This document shows positions 12,973 through 23,775 of a stretch of 64,000 nt of DNA, piece after piece (within the stretch, counting starts at the first letter, position 1; the number at the start of each line of letters is the position of its first letter). The stretch lies in contig NC_044978.1 of the NCBI RefSeq assembly GCF_008728515.1, forward strand, positions 143,763,787 through 143,827,786. Direction: 5' to 3'. The position numbers and the translations under genes were made by a program. Source of the DNA: Papio anubis (Eukaryota; Chordata; Mammalia; Primates; Cercopithecidae). The notes beneath the pieces are model-generated. The model did not search any database, had not been told where the DNA came from, and saw only the letters and a list, made by a program, of their open reading frames with translations.

Positions 12973-13780
12973 TAAATGTTACAAATATTAAAATCTTACT
13001 GTTCTATGTTCCCAAAATTATCAGAAGGGAATATAGGCAGTATAATATCTACTACTATGAAAAAATAGGTACATAATGAAAGGAATTCACTCACAATGGG
13101 AAACAGTATTACAGGTCAGCAACATTCCCAATATCTCAAAAACCTCACTTTGTTGTTTATCTCCTCTTGTATTTCACCAAATTGTAAATCCTGTGATTTA
13201 TGATTTATGAAAGCTCCTCAGTTGTACGCTCTCTGCTGACTCTGTAAGAAAGCAACGAAATCGCCACTTTGTTATTTTGAAATCGCCACTTTGTTATTTT
13301 ATAGTGGGCATTGGAGAATTAACAGCCTACAATGTTATAACAGCAAAGTCTTAAATATAGCTACCTTCAAAAATCCGTTGTAAACCTTCACAGTGGCATC
13401 ACGAATCTGGCAATTGGCCAAGATTTAAAAGTATTGAATATTTCTTCATAACCAGAAAAAATATACCCCAGCTGGAGGTGTGAGAAAAGAAGGAGCTTGT
13501 CTCCCTCTCTTTGAGTTCCAGTGAGAAATTTGCTTGATTATAAACCAATTTGAAAAAGGTTACTCTTAGTTACCCCAACACACTTGCCTCAGGTATATGA
13601 TCACACTGAAAACTACAAACAAGGGTAGAATGTAGGCAGTATCTCCAGGGTAGCAAGTTAAGAGTCAATACGATGCAAGCAATCATCTGGCCTATCTGGC
13701 ATGGTAAGGAGGCCTTTGGAGGTAGAGGGGCAGTGGATTGGGGAGGGAGTGGAACAGGCACAGCTATTGAAAACTACAAA
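12973..13780. other. Unique sequence with one short tandem duplication
   Basis: Contains two adjacent copies of a 22-bp unit (gaaatcgccactttgtta...) at about 13,257-13,300. Nothing else recognised. Confidence 0.6.
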
Positions 13781-14101
13781 GGTGCCCAGGCACGGTGGTG
13801 CGTGCGTGTAATCCCAGCACTTTGGGAGGTTGAGGTGGGCGGATCACATGCAGTTGGGAGTTTGAGGCCAGCCTGACCAACATGGTGAAACACCATTTCT
13901 ACTGAAAAAAAAGAAAAAAAAATAGCCAGGTGTGGTGGCGTATGCCTGTAATCCCAGCTACTCAGGAGGCTGGGGCAGGAGAATTGCCTGAACCTGGCAG
14001 GCAGAGGTTGTGGTGAGCTGAGATTGTGCCACTGCACTCCAGCCTGGACAACAAGAACAAAACTCCGCCTCAAAAAGAAAAGAAAAGAAAGAGAAGAGAA
14101 A
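13781..14101 (+). mobile_element. AluS-like element with (AAAAG)n tail
   Basis: Both monomers, ending ccgcctcaaaaagaaaag with a purine-rich tail. Flanked by tacaaagg on both sides (about 13,775 and 14,104). Confidence 0.9.
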
Positions 14102-14417
14102 AGTACAAAGGTTTGCAGAGACTGTGGGAACTTGGTTAGCTATAAATGATCTATACCTAGAAATATTGTTACTCACATGTATACAAGGAAAAAGGTAGCT
14201 CAACAGGCGTATCTCAAAAAACATTGAATGACTATTTTCAAAGAATCACCATCATTTCCCAGTTTTCCCCTTCCGGGATGTAAAGACAATTAACTTCAGT
14301 GCAGTATTTGTTAGAGGTTGCTATCATTGGCAATCATTCTGACCAGAACAGTAACTGTAATAAAAACCAATGTAAAATTGCTTAATTAATGCTTACATTG
14401 CTTAATTAATTAATATC

Positions 14418-14551
14418 TTGGGGACAATGTATTCCCCAGATATACACATTTTAATGGAATAATAGGTGAAAAGTTGAAGAAATAAATTTCTGGGAGCTTT
14501 ATTTAAGTAACAGAAGATTTGTTAAGAAATTTTCCAAAAGTACTTCTAATA
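14418..14551 (+). repeat. Local repeat block A (paired with 15826-15955)
   Basis: Shares ggacaatgta, ccccagatatacac, gaagaaataaatt, gtaacaga and acttctaatat in the same order and spacing with the block 1.4 kb downstream. I do not recognise it as a known family. Confidence 0.7.
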
Positions 14552-15127
14552 TTTTAATATTGAAGTCTGATAAAGAAACAGACTAAACTGTTGCTTTGCC
14601 TTGCTTTCTTTCAAAGAGAGTAGTTTTCAAAAGCTCTCAGAAAAAAATTAGAAGTAACAGTGAGAATCAGCTATATTAGGAAAGATCAGATAGCCAGCAA
14701 CAGAAAGAGAAAAAGAAAATAGCAATAAACACTTCTTTAAGGTTTGTTACTGTTGTTCCTTTTTCAGTTCCTTAACCTTTTTTGGTAAATATTTTCTTTC
14801 AAAAGCAATTGATTATTTTAAGCTGTCCTAATATGATTACAGAGAGTAAAAATAAAGAATAAAAAATTCTTAGGTAGTTAAAAACCTACCATAAAGGATA
14901 TTTTAAGTGCCTCTCTTTTGAAATTCCAGTATCATAGGAAGTAAAACTCAAAGTAGAAATCCCCCAAACTAAGATTCCATTAATAATGTGTCACTCAATT
15001 TGAATACTAGAAATATTTCTTTAAACATAAGTACTGTTTTTCACTGGAAAAAGCTTTGTAAGACCAGTTTCCTCTTCTGGAGGGACCAGGGAAAATAAAA
15101 AGTGATCATCAATAATCACTTCCTGTC
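14552..15127. other. Unique intergenic sequence, nothing recognised
   Basis: AT-rich, no recognised repeat or exon. Confidence 0.5.
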
Positions 15128-15430
15128 TTTTTTTTTTCTTTTTTTTTTGATGGTGTCTCACTCTGTCACCCAGGCTGGAGTGCAATGGTTCAATCTTGGC
15201 TCACTGCAACTTCAGCCTCCCAGGTTCAAGCGATTCTCCTGCTTCAGGCTCCCAAGTAGCTGGGATTACAGGTATGTGTCACCACGCCCAGCCAATTTTT
15301 GTATTTTTAGTACAGACAGGGTTTCACCATGTTGACCAGGCTGCTCTTAAACTCCCTGACCTCAGGTGATCCACTTGCCTCAGCCTCCCAAAGTGCTGGG
15401 ATTACAGGTGTGAGCCACTGCGCCCTGCCA
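15128..15430 (-). mobile_element. AluS-like element
   Basis: Poly(T) then the full antisense Alu, ending gagccactgcgccctgcca. cctgtc occurs just before the T run and again just after the end. Confidence 0.93.
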
Positions 15431-15493
15431 GTACCTGTCATTTTAATGGAGGAGTATAGCCTTCACCTGCCACTCACCACCTCTGTTCCTGAG

Positions 15494-15811
15494 TCATGTG
15501 GGAATAACACTTAATGGAGAATATCTCCAAATTGCATCGATGTTGTAAATTTGGCTAGGGTTAACAGCCCATTTGTGTTCTTTGCATAAATTATAGAAAG
15601 GCCCTCTGGGCGGAAGCCTCTTGGTCCTTTTGAAGCATCTGCTCACAGTACATGGCTTGGCAATCTGTTTGGCCCCATTTTCTTCTTGGCTAGGAGCCAG
15701 CGTGCAGGGTACATTTGTCCAGTGGTTCACGGTGACACTGTTTGCACCTGAAACATCAAGATGGTTTGCCTCAAATTCTGAAAAATTCAAACTCTGAAAA
15801 ATTTTCTCCAC
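15494..15811 (-). other. 105-codon ORF of unknown meaning in non-repeat DNA
   Basis: An ATG-to-stop ORF between an Alu and repeat block B. The translation is mixed and fairly hydrophilic, has a cysteine/basic stretch (KPCTVSRCFKRTKR) near residues 52-65, and has no signal peptide, membrane segment or domain I know. No promoter or splice sites are evident. It is listed because it is one of the longest ORFs not explained by a repeat; it may be chance or a fossil of an unrecognised transposon. Confidence 0.2.
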
Positions 15812-15825
15812 CTAAGTGAGCTGCA

Positions 15826-15955
15826 TGGGACAATGTACCCCCCAGATATACACTCTTAAAGGAAGAATGATGAAAAATTTGAAGAAATAAATTCTTAGGA
15901 GCTTAATTTAAAGTAACAGATTTGTTCTGAAGTTTTGCAGATACACTTCTAATAT
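15826..15955 (+). repeat. Local repeat block B (paired with 14418-14551)
   Basis: About 80% identical by eye to block A with small indels. The surrounding DNA of the two blocks does not match, so the duplicated unit is about 130 bp. Confidence 0.7.
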
Positions 15956-16496
15956 CCAAACCACTAACTCAACCACAGATTTGGGCTTTTTCTGGGTTTT
16001 CCCAGCACTAAGAAGCCACAACTTTCAAGAAAACCAGAAGGGGCACAGCTGGAAAACTGTTACACTCAGCCTGTCTAATTTTTCTTAATTTCTACTTTAT
16101 AAATAATCCTAAATTACTTTTCCCAGTTTTTCTTGGTTTCCTACACATGCTTTTTAAATACATACATTATTAATTCACAAGAGCAAGTCTAAATGATCAT
16201 GAAGTGACTTTTTCTTACAATTTTTAAATGGCATTTTTATAAAAATAGTAATTTACTACTTTTAATCCCAATTCGTCCACTGTATCACAAAATTTACTTT
16301 CTCACAATTCATTGTGTTTATACTTTCCACATACTCTAAAAGTTGCTTCCAATTGTTGTGATTTGTTTTCTCACTTTTATTCAAGAAACAACACAGATCA
16401 TTTGCATCTTAGTTATTTATTTTCCCTGTAGCAATATTAAATAATATTAACAATATTAAAACCTGATGGTGACTCATATTATCACATAAAATACAT
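15956..16496. other. AT-rich sequence, nothing recognised
   Basis: No recognised repeat or exon. Confidence 0.5.
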
Positions 16497-17995
16497 TCAT
16501 GCACCGCAAAACAACATTTCAAAGACGGACCACGTGGGTTATAATCGAACTGAGAATTTCCTATCGCCTAGTGACATTGCAGCCATTGCTAACATTGTAG
16601 CACAACACATGATTCTTGTGTGATGCTGGTGTAAACAAATCTACTGCACAGCTAGTTGTATAAAAGTCTAGCACATACAATTATTATTACATAGTAATTA
16701 CTATTACAAAATGTAATAAATTATGTACATGATAATGATAATACACAACTATGTTACTGGTTCCTATATCTTCATTGTTAGAGCACATTCCTTCTATTTA
16801 TATTTGCATAAAGTTAACTGTAAACAGCCTTCAGGAGGTTTTCCGGAAGAAGGCATTGTTATTGAAGATGGCGGCTCCATGTGGTTATAACTGCTGGAGA
16901 CTTTCCAGTGTGACAGGATATGGAGGTGGAAGACATTGATACTGAGGATCCTGACTCTATGTAGGTTTAAACTAGTGTGCGTGCTTGTGTCTTAGGTTTT
17001 AACAAAAACACTTTAAAAATTAGAAATTTTTTTTTTTTTTTTTTTGAGACGGAGTCTCGCGCTGTGTCACCCAGGCTGGAGTGCAGTGGCGCGATCTCGG
17101 CTCACTGCAAGCTCCGCCTCCCAGGTTCACGCCATTCTCCTGCCTCAGCCTCCGAGTAGCTGGGACTACAGGCGCCCGCCACCACGCCCGGCTAGTTTTT
17201 TGTATTTTTAGTAGAGACGGGGTTTCACCATGTTAGCCAGGATGGTCTCGATCTCCTGACCTCGTGATCCGCCCGCCTCGGCCTCCCAAAGTGCTGGGAT
17301 TACAGGCTTGAGCCACCGCGCCCGGCCAAATTAGAAATTTTAAAAGTAGAAAAAAGCTTGTGGAATAAGGATACAAAGAAAAAATATTTTTATACAGCTG
17401 TACAACATGTTTGTGTTTTGAGCTAAGTGTCACTACAAAAGAGTGAGAAATTTTTTAAAATTAAAAAGTTCATATAGAAAAAGTTTACAGTAAGCCAAGG
17501 CTAATTTATTATTGAAGAAAGAAAAATATTTTTAATAAATTAAGTGTAGTCTAAGTGTACAGTGTTTATAAAGTCTACAGCAGTGTACAGTGAAGTCATA
17601 GGGCTTCACATTTACTCACCGCTCACTCTCTGACTTACCCAAAGCAGCTTCCAGTCATGCAAGCTCCATTCGCGGTGAGTGCCCTATAGAGGCATACCAT
17701 GTTTTATTTTTATACTGTATTTTTTTACTGTATCTTTTCTATGTTAGATGTGTTTAGATACACAAATACTTACAATTATGTGACAATTGCCCACAATATT
17801 CAGTACAGTAACATGCTGCGCAGGTTTGTAACCTAGGAGCAATAGGCCATACTATCAATATAGCCTATCTGTAGAATACGAGATACCACCTAGGTTTGTG
17901 GAAGTATATTCTCTTATGTTGGCACAATGATGAAATGGCCCACTGATGCATTTCTCAGGATGTACTCCCATCATTAAGTGACACATGACTGTATA
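16497..17995 (-). mobile_element. Tigger2/MER2-type DNA transposon, split by AluY
   Basis: Terminal inverted repeats are visible: ttcatgcaccgcaaaacaa at the left and the complementary cattaagtgacacatgact at the right. Subterminal blocks fit Tigger2 (cctaggagcaataggcca; cagtacagtaacatgctg). Length without the Alu is about 1.2 kb, so it is a nonautonomous deletion copy; no transposase ORF survives. Orientation is tentative. Confidence 0.75.
17029..17327 (-). mobile_element. AluY
   Basis: Nearly consensus, with the Y-type segments 'caagctccgcctcccagg' and 'gttagccaggatggtctc'. Perfect 14-bp target duplication aaattagaaatttt at 17015-17028 and 17328-17341. It is among the youngest insertions in the window, nested in Tigger2. 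Confidence 0.95.
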
Positions 17996-18270
17996 AAGAT
18001 TTTTTCTCATAAAAGTTAAATGTATGTGTGTATATATATAAAGCATATTGATATAATATATGCCATACTCACTTGTATATATATAATACTTCTGAAAGAT
18101 GACTAAACTCACAGAGATATAGAAATCCACCAGACATCAAGTCTGTGACCCAAATTCTAAGCAGATCTTTTAAAAGTAGGCTACTATTACAAGAATTTGA
18201 AAAAATTCAAACATAAAAGATTGTCTCTGGCCATTTTTTCCTATATGCCACCCAAAAATACTTCAAAGAA

Positions 18271-18554
18271 GCTGGGCACGATGGCTTACACCTGTAATCC
18301 CAGCACTTTGAGAGGCCGAGGAAAGCAAATCATCTGAGGTAAGGAGTTCGAGACCAGCCTGGCCAATATGTTGAAACCCCATCTCTACTAAAAATACAAA
18401 AATTAGCTGGGCATGGTGGTGGGTGCCTGTAATCCCAGCTATTTGGGAGGCTGAGGCAGGAGAATTGTTTGAACCTGGGAGGCAGAGGTTGCAGTGAGCT
18501 GAGATCACGTCACTGCACTCCAGCCTGGGAGACAGAGCAAGAAAAAAAAAAAAC
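18271..18554 (+). mobile_element. AluS-like element
   Basis: Full-length Alu, flanked by cttcaaagaag (18261) and ctcaaagaag (18555). The 118-codon antisense ORF across it is an Alu artefact. Confidence 0.93.
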
Positions 18555-19301
18555 CTCAAAGAAGTTGTAAGAAAGGATAGAGACTGGAACAATGAAGGGT
18601 TGAACCATCCATTAGACATACAAATGATCTAATCTTCTCTATTTTTTCTATCTAGGCATTAACTCCAGTGGTCATATAGTGAACATTATTCATCGAAATG
18701 TGTGATGTATCTCTGCTTCCAAAAACAGTAATAGATTTCATAACCTGATACATTAAATAAAAAGATAATGTTAAGAATAATCAAAGTAAATGGTGATAAC
18801 ACATATGTGCATACATACATACAAAAAATAAAGGAGGAAGGGGAAAAAGGAGAAAACAATGAGGGGTCCTCTTTACAGAAAAATGCCAGATAATAAATAT
18901 AGAAGTAATAGATTTAGAAAAATCACCACTGAGTGAAAAGTTTTTGAAGAACAATATAGTCCTATGATCTCAAGGCATCATCTCACAGACTACTTTTTAT
19001 TTTACAAGCACAATGGGTACTTTTATTGCAAAGGTCTCTTGTACATCACATAAGTGAATGACCAACTGTTTATCATCAGTAATGGCCCAGATATCAAGGG
19101 CCTCCTAATGAGATGCAACAGGAGTGCACAAATGGTAAGTGGGACATTCTATGAGACAACAAGCCCACACTCCAAAACATGTCAATGGCATGAAAGTGGA
19201 CAAACAGAGGTGATTAAAATTCCTCAACAGTAAAACACGTTGCATGACTTTCATTAGATCTTGAGTTTAAAATATACATATATATTTGGGACTTTCTCTT
19301 T
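18555..19301. other. Unique intergenic sequence, nothing recognised
   Basis: No recognised repeat or exon. Confidence 0.5.
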
Positions 19302-19319
19302 AATAATTGGGGAAACTTG

Positions 19320-19612
19320 GCCAGGTGAGGCGGCTCATGCCTGTAATCCCAACACTTTGGGAGGCCGAGGTGAGTGGATCTTTTGAGGTCAGGAGTTCTA
19401 AACCAGCCTGGCCAACATGGTGAAACCCCATCTCTATGAAAAATACAAAAATGAGCCGAGTAGTGGCCACCTATAATCCCAGCTACTCGGGAAGCTGAAG
19501 CAGGAGAATTGCTTGAGCAATACAGAGGTTGCAGTGAGCAGAGATCACGCCAATGCAGTCCAGTCCATGTGAAAGAGCAAGACTCTGTCTTAATAATAAT
19601 AATAATAATAAC
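19320..19612 (+). mobile_element. Alu with (TAA)n tail
   Basis: Full-length diverged Alu ending in (TAA)n. Perfect 18-bp target duplication aataattggggaaacttg at 19302-19319 and 19613-19630. Confidence 0.95.
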
Positions 19613-19630
19613 AATAATTGGGGAAACTTG

Positions 19631-20100
19631 AATATGCACTGTATATTTGATTATATTGTTGAATCAACATTAAACTTGTTGGGCATACTAATAATATTGT
19701 GATTATGTAAGTGAAAGCTCTTGTTCTTAGAGACATATACTGAGTTATTTAGAAATGAACTGTTATAATATCTGCAGCTTACTTTCAAATAGGTCAGGAA
19801 AATGTGCATGAGGAATACACAAACATACACCTATCTATACACAGAGAGAAATAAAGTAAAAGTGACAAAATGGTATTTGGAAACTAGGTTAAAAATTTAA
19901 TGGTGTTTATTAGACTATTCTTTCAATTTTTGTAGCTTTAAAATTTTTTTCAAAATAAATTATGGAAGAAAAAGAACTGAAGGGAAATAGAAGGGAAATG
20001 GTTGATTGGAAAGATTTTCCAGATCATTCCATGCTGAAGATGGTTCCTGAAGGAGTTATGAACATGCCACCCCAAGATATGCTGCTCTGGCATATTGACC
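19631..20100. other. Unique sequence ending in a MER11 target site
   Basis: No feature except ttgacc at 20095-20100, the left target repeat of the next element. Confidence 0.5.
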
Positions 20101-20635
20101 TATCGGGAGAATCCGCTCCCGATGTTTAACGTGGGTTCTTTTCTATTTCCTAAGTGTCTTCAGCTGGGTTGAGAAATAAAGGGAAAGAGCACAAGAGAGA
20201 GAAATTTAAAGTTGGGCGTCCGGGGGAGACATCACATGTCGGCAGGATCCGTGATGTTCCCCCAGACGTAAAACCAGCAAGTTTTTATTAGCGATTTTCA
20301 AAAGGGGAGGGAGTGCACGAATAGGGTGTGGGTCACAGAGATCACACACTTCACAAGGTAATAAAATATCACAAGGCAAATGGAGGCAGGGAGAGATCAC
20401 AGGACCACTGAATGAGGAGAAATTAAAATTGCTAATGAAGTTTCAGGCACGCATTGTCATTGATAACATCTTATCAGGAAACAGGGTTTAAGAGCAGGTA
20501 ACCTGTCTGACCACAATTTATTAGGTGGGAATTTTTGTCCACCTGATGAGCCTGGGAGTACTATAGGACACCAGGGCTTATTTCATCCCATCGGCTTCAA
20601 CCATAAAAGACCGGACGCCTTAAAAGGGGCTGTCT

Positions 20636-21396
20636 GGCCATCAGAGAAATGCAAATCAAAACCACAATGAGATACCATCTCACACTAGTTAGAATGGCGA
20701 TCGTTAAAAAGTCAGGAAACAACAGGTGCTGGAGAGGATGTGGAGAAATAGGAACACTTTTACACTGTTGGTGGGATTGTAAACTAGTTCAACCATTATG
20801 GAAAACAGTATGGCGATTCCTCAAGGATCTAGAACTAGATGTACCATATGACCCAGCCACCCCATTACTGGGTATATACCCAAAGGATTATAAATTATGC
20901 TGCTATAAAGACACATGCACACGTATGTTTATTGCAGCACTATTCACAATAGCAAAGACTTGGAATCAACCCAAATGTCCATCAGTGACAGATTGGATTA
21001 AGAAAATGTGGCACATATACACCATGGAATACTATGCAGCCATAAAAAAGGATGAGTTTGTGTCCTTTGTAGGGACATGGATGCAGCTGGAAACTATCAT
21101 TCTTAGCAAACTATCACAAGAACAGAAAACCAAACACCGCATGTTCTCACTCATAGGTGGGAACTGAACAATGAGATCACTTGGACTCAGGAAGGGGAAC
21201 ATCACACACCGGGGCCTATCATGGGGAGCGGGGAGGGGGGAGGGATGGCATTGGGAGTTATACCTGATGTAAATGACGAGTTGATGGGTGCAGCACACCA
21301 ACATGGCACAAGTATACATATGTAACAAACCTGCACGTTATGCACATGTACCCTACAACTTAAAGTATAATAATAATAAATAAATTTAAAAAAAAA
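20636..21396 (+). mobile_element. 5'-truncated L1PA: ORF2 C-terminus and 3' UTR
   Basis: The frame at 20649-21167 encodes the last ~170 residues of L1 ORF2p, including the cysteine-containing region, without internal stops. The 3' UTR holds a G-rich run (21224-21247) and ends in AATAATAAATAAATTT plus poly(A). Target repeats: aaaaggggctgtct (20622-20635) and the same with one extra G (about 21397-21411); the left one starts at TT|AAAA, the consensus L1 endonuclease site. 3' UTR wording suggests an intermediate-age L1PA (about PA4-PA7). It is immobile: no 5' UTR, ORF1, endonuclease or RT. Confidence 0.93.
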
Positions 21397-21452
21397 AAAA
21401 GGGGGCTGTCTATAGGCCTACCTTCAGGGCGCATTCTCTTTCTCAGGGATGT

Positions 21453-21535
21453 TCCTTTGGAGAACTAATAAATTTATTTATTTATTAGTTTATTTATTTA
21501 TTTATTATTTATTTATTTATTAGTTCTCCAAAGGA
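21453..21535. repeat. Fold-back: 21-bp inverted arms around a (TTTA)n core
   Basis: Arms at 21453-21473 and 21515-21535 are perfectly complementary, each containing ttggagaactaataa or its complement. The 41-bp loop is (TTTA)n rich. It sits where MER11 sequence is missing. Confidence 0.9.
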
Positions 21536-21632
21536 GATCTTCACAATTTACGTTCTTCTGCCGCTGCTTCAGCCGGTCCCTCCATTCGGGGTCCCTGATT
21601 TCCCGCAACGTTGACTATTTTCAACTAAAGGT

Positions 21633-21672
21633 ACTTTAAAAACAAAACAAACAAACAAACAAACAAAAAAAA
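21633..21672. repeat. (AAAC)n microsatellite
   Basis: Four to five aaac units followed by an A run. Confidence 0.85.
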
Positions 21673-21779
21673 CAGCAGATGGAAGAAGATCACTCTGACC
21701 TTCATTCTACTTTTTAAAAGCAGGAAATAAAATTCCCATGTGAGAAATGTTCTCCCTATACCAGAAGGAAAGCATTATT

Positions 21780-22128
21780 CTTATCAAGGATGGGAAGTTG
21801 AGACTCAGGGATATCTTTACAAACGAACTTGGTTAAATTAACCCTTACCTTCCTAGTCACTTCTCTACCCAGTTAACTACCCTAGCCCAAGCCCCTCTGC
21901 CATACCACATCCCACAATTTGCTATCCTTTGTCCAATTCAGTATGTAAGTGATAGACTCTAACTGCTTCTCTGAGTCTTCACTTCTTTATGAGAGCTCCT
22001 GTACCACCTAAAACTTGTGTTAAATAAATTTATATGCTTTTTTCCTGTTAATCTGTCTTGTGTCAATTTAATCTTCCAGTCCAACTGGGACCCTAAGAGA
22101 ATGGAAGTGGAGTTATTGCCTCCCCCAT
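21780..22128 (+). repeat. Possible old LTR 3' segment
   Basis: The stretch 'taaataaatttatatgct' followed by 'cctgttaatctgtcttgtg' and 'ccaactgggaccctaa' resembles the 3' end of an ERVL/MaLR-like LTR. Weak and partial. Confidence 0.35.
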
Positions 22129-22264
22129 ACGCATATTATATCATTTCAGTGCTAGATGAAAAGCAAAATAAACATATATTATCAAATATAGGATATGATA
22201 TAATTATCTCTAGAGAAAATGTTCAAATGGATTAAATAATTAAATGCAGTTGATAGTTAAAATC

Positions 22265-22460
22265 ATCTGGAAGTAGCATGGTATATAGATTCTGGAGCCT
22301 TATAATGATGAATTTTAATCTCAACTTTGCCAGTTACTAGCTGTGTGATCTTGAACATGATACTTTTCATTAATTTGACATTTCTTGGATTTCTCTTCTG
22401 TAAAACAAAGATGATCATACTTAGCTCATATAGCTGCTCTGACAATTAAATGGTGTAATG
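22265..22460 (+). repeat. MIR-type SINE
   Basis: MIR landmarks: gattctggagcc, gccagttactagctgtgtg, tctgtaaaac, gacaattaaatg. Confidence 0.75.
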
Positions 22461-22463
22461 CTG

Positions 22464-22635
22464 CAGATCAGTGCTTCTCAAACTTTTGTTGCATCACAGT
22501 CTCCTGGAAGACTCGTCCCCACCCCCAGAGTTTCTAATTCAGTAGGTTTGGTGTGGGGCCTTAGAATGCATTTTCAAGTTGATCCAATTGATTCTCATGC
22601 TGTTGGTCTGGGGATCACACTTTTTAAATTATTGC
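22464..22635 (+). mobile_element. MER5A-like hAT-Charlie element
   Basis: Starts with cagtgcttctcaaac, has 'ccacccccagagtttctaa' in the middle and a weak complementary end. Immediately abuts the preceding MIR. Confidence 0.7.
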
Positions 22636-23544
22636 TATAAATATTCAGATCAAAAATGTGCACACTCTGACAGTGGCAATACAGAGATAAAGCTGGCTCA
22701 CTACCTTTCAGAGTGACATTTATTAGCTTGAGTATACCCTTTCACCATTATATTGTTACTTGAACATGTTTTTCTTTGGCTGGAAGATCCTCACCATTCT
22801 CATCTCTGCCCTGAGACTGAACACATATAAATCTCTCATTAGCCAGGAACTGAATACAACACGGAAGCTTCATTGACTTGGCTCCACCACTGTCTCTTTT
22901 TTGGAGTAGTTGTCAAATATTTCTACAATATATGTAAAATAAACTTGGACTGAGAAAGAGAAGTAATTCCACAGAACATAAAATCCCTGTTAATGGTGCA
23001 TATAAATACCTCTCCAGCGAGTAAGTGAAGTCTGTGTCTTATGACTCACTCAATAGCCCAGGTTGATGAATTTCCATCAGCACTTTCAACCCTCTCTAGG
23101 TTCCAATCCCATGAGAGCACCTGGCAGTGTATTCGGAAGTGAATGAGCTCTGTGATCAGTCTGTTACATCAATGCCTGTTGTAGGAGGTTCAGAGTGAAT
23201 TACGCTCTGTGGTACCTCCATGAGCATCTAGCATAAATCATAGAGGTTTCTTCTCTGATTCCTAATTTTCATTTATGTTCGCAGCTGCACAAAAAGTACA
23301 GCCCTGAACCTCAGCCTGGGGACCCTTCTAGCCCTACTCCCAGGGCATGGCCTCGGGGATGGTCAGAGAAATCAAATTCCTTAGTCCTGGACAATGTGAA
23401 CCAGAAAGCTCTTTACCTTAAACCCCATGTGCTCCAGCTTGGACCCCTCTTATCATGCCACCATACAGAGCACTTTCCATCTTGCTCTGCACTCTGACTT
23501 GAATTTTGGGACATCAACCCTTCCTGGATGTTTATCAGAAGAAT
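22636..23544. other. Unique intergenic sequence, nothing recognised
   Basis: About 900 bases, slightly higher G+C than its flanks, with no recognised element. Confidence 0.5.
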
Positions 23545-23775
23545 AGCGTACCAGATTGTAAACAGCATGGGCTCTGGACACCGAAAGACAAGTTAGAATG
23601 GATTGAGGTCCTTGACCAAATTACATAAGGTTAGTATTAACATTACTGAGGTCGAGCCTCAGTTTGCTAATCCATACAGTGTAAATAGCATAATTTGATT
23701 AATAACATTAAATAATATAATGCATATGAAAGCACTGAGCTCAATGTCTATAGTAGGCATGACATATGTTATATT
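23545..23775 (+). repeat. MIR-like fragment
   Basis: gcatgggctctgga, gagcctcagtttgctaat and 'gcactgagctcaatg' follow MIR order but are diverged. Confidence 0.6.

Larger units (their letters stand above)
20101..21610 (-). mobile_element. MER11-type LTR, rearranged and invaded by L1
   Basis: Reading on the - strand, 21540-21610 is the MER11 5' end and 20101-20635 the 3' part; near-identical stretches occur in the + strand copy at 2510-3569. Target repeats ttgacc (20095-20100) and ttgact (21611-21616) flank it. It is interrupted by an L1 (20636-21396), has lost a long middle-5' portion, and at the loss point carries a fold-back (21453-21535). Confidence 0.8.

Noticed and set aside
19214..19639. 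141-codon - strand ORF (and similar frames at 13774, 18263, 48309, 53148)
   Set aside because: These are translations of antisense Alu sequence with the usual 'SPRLECSG' type wording.
20649..21167. 172-codon ORF as a possible gene
   Set aside because: It is the C-terminus of L1 ORF2p in a truncated L1PA, not a cellular gene.
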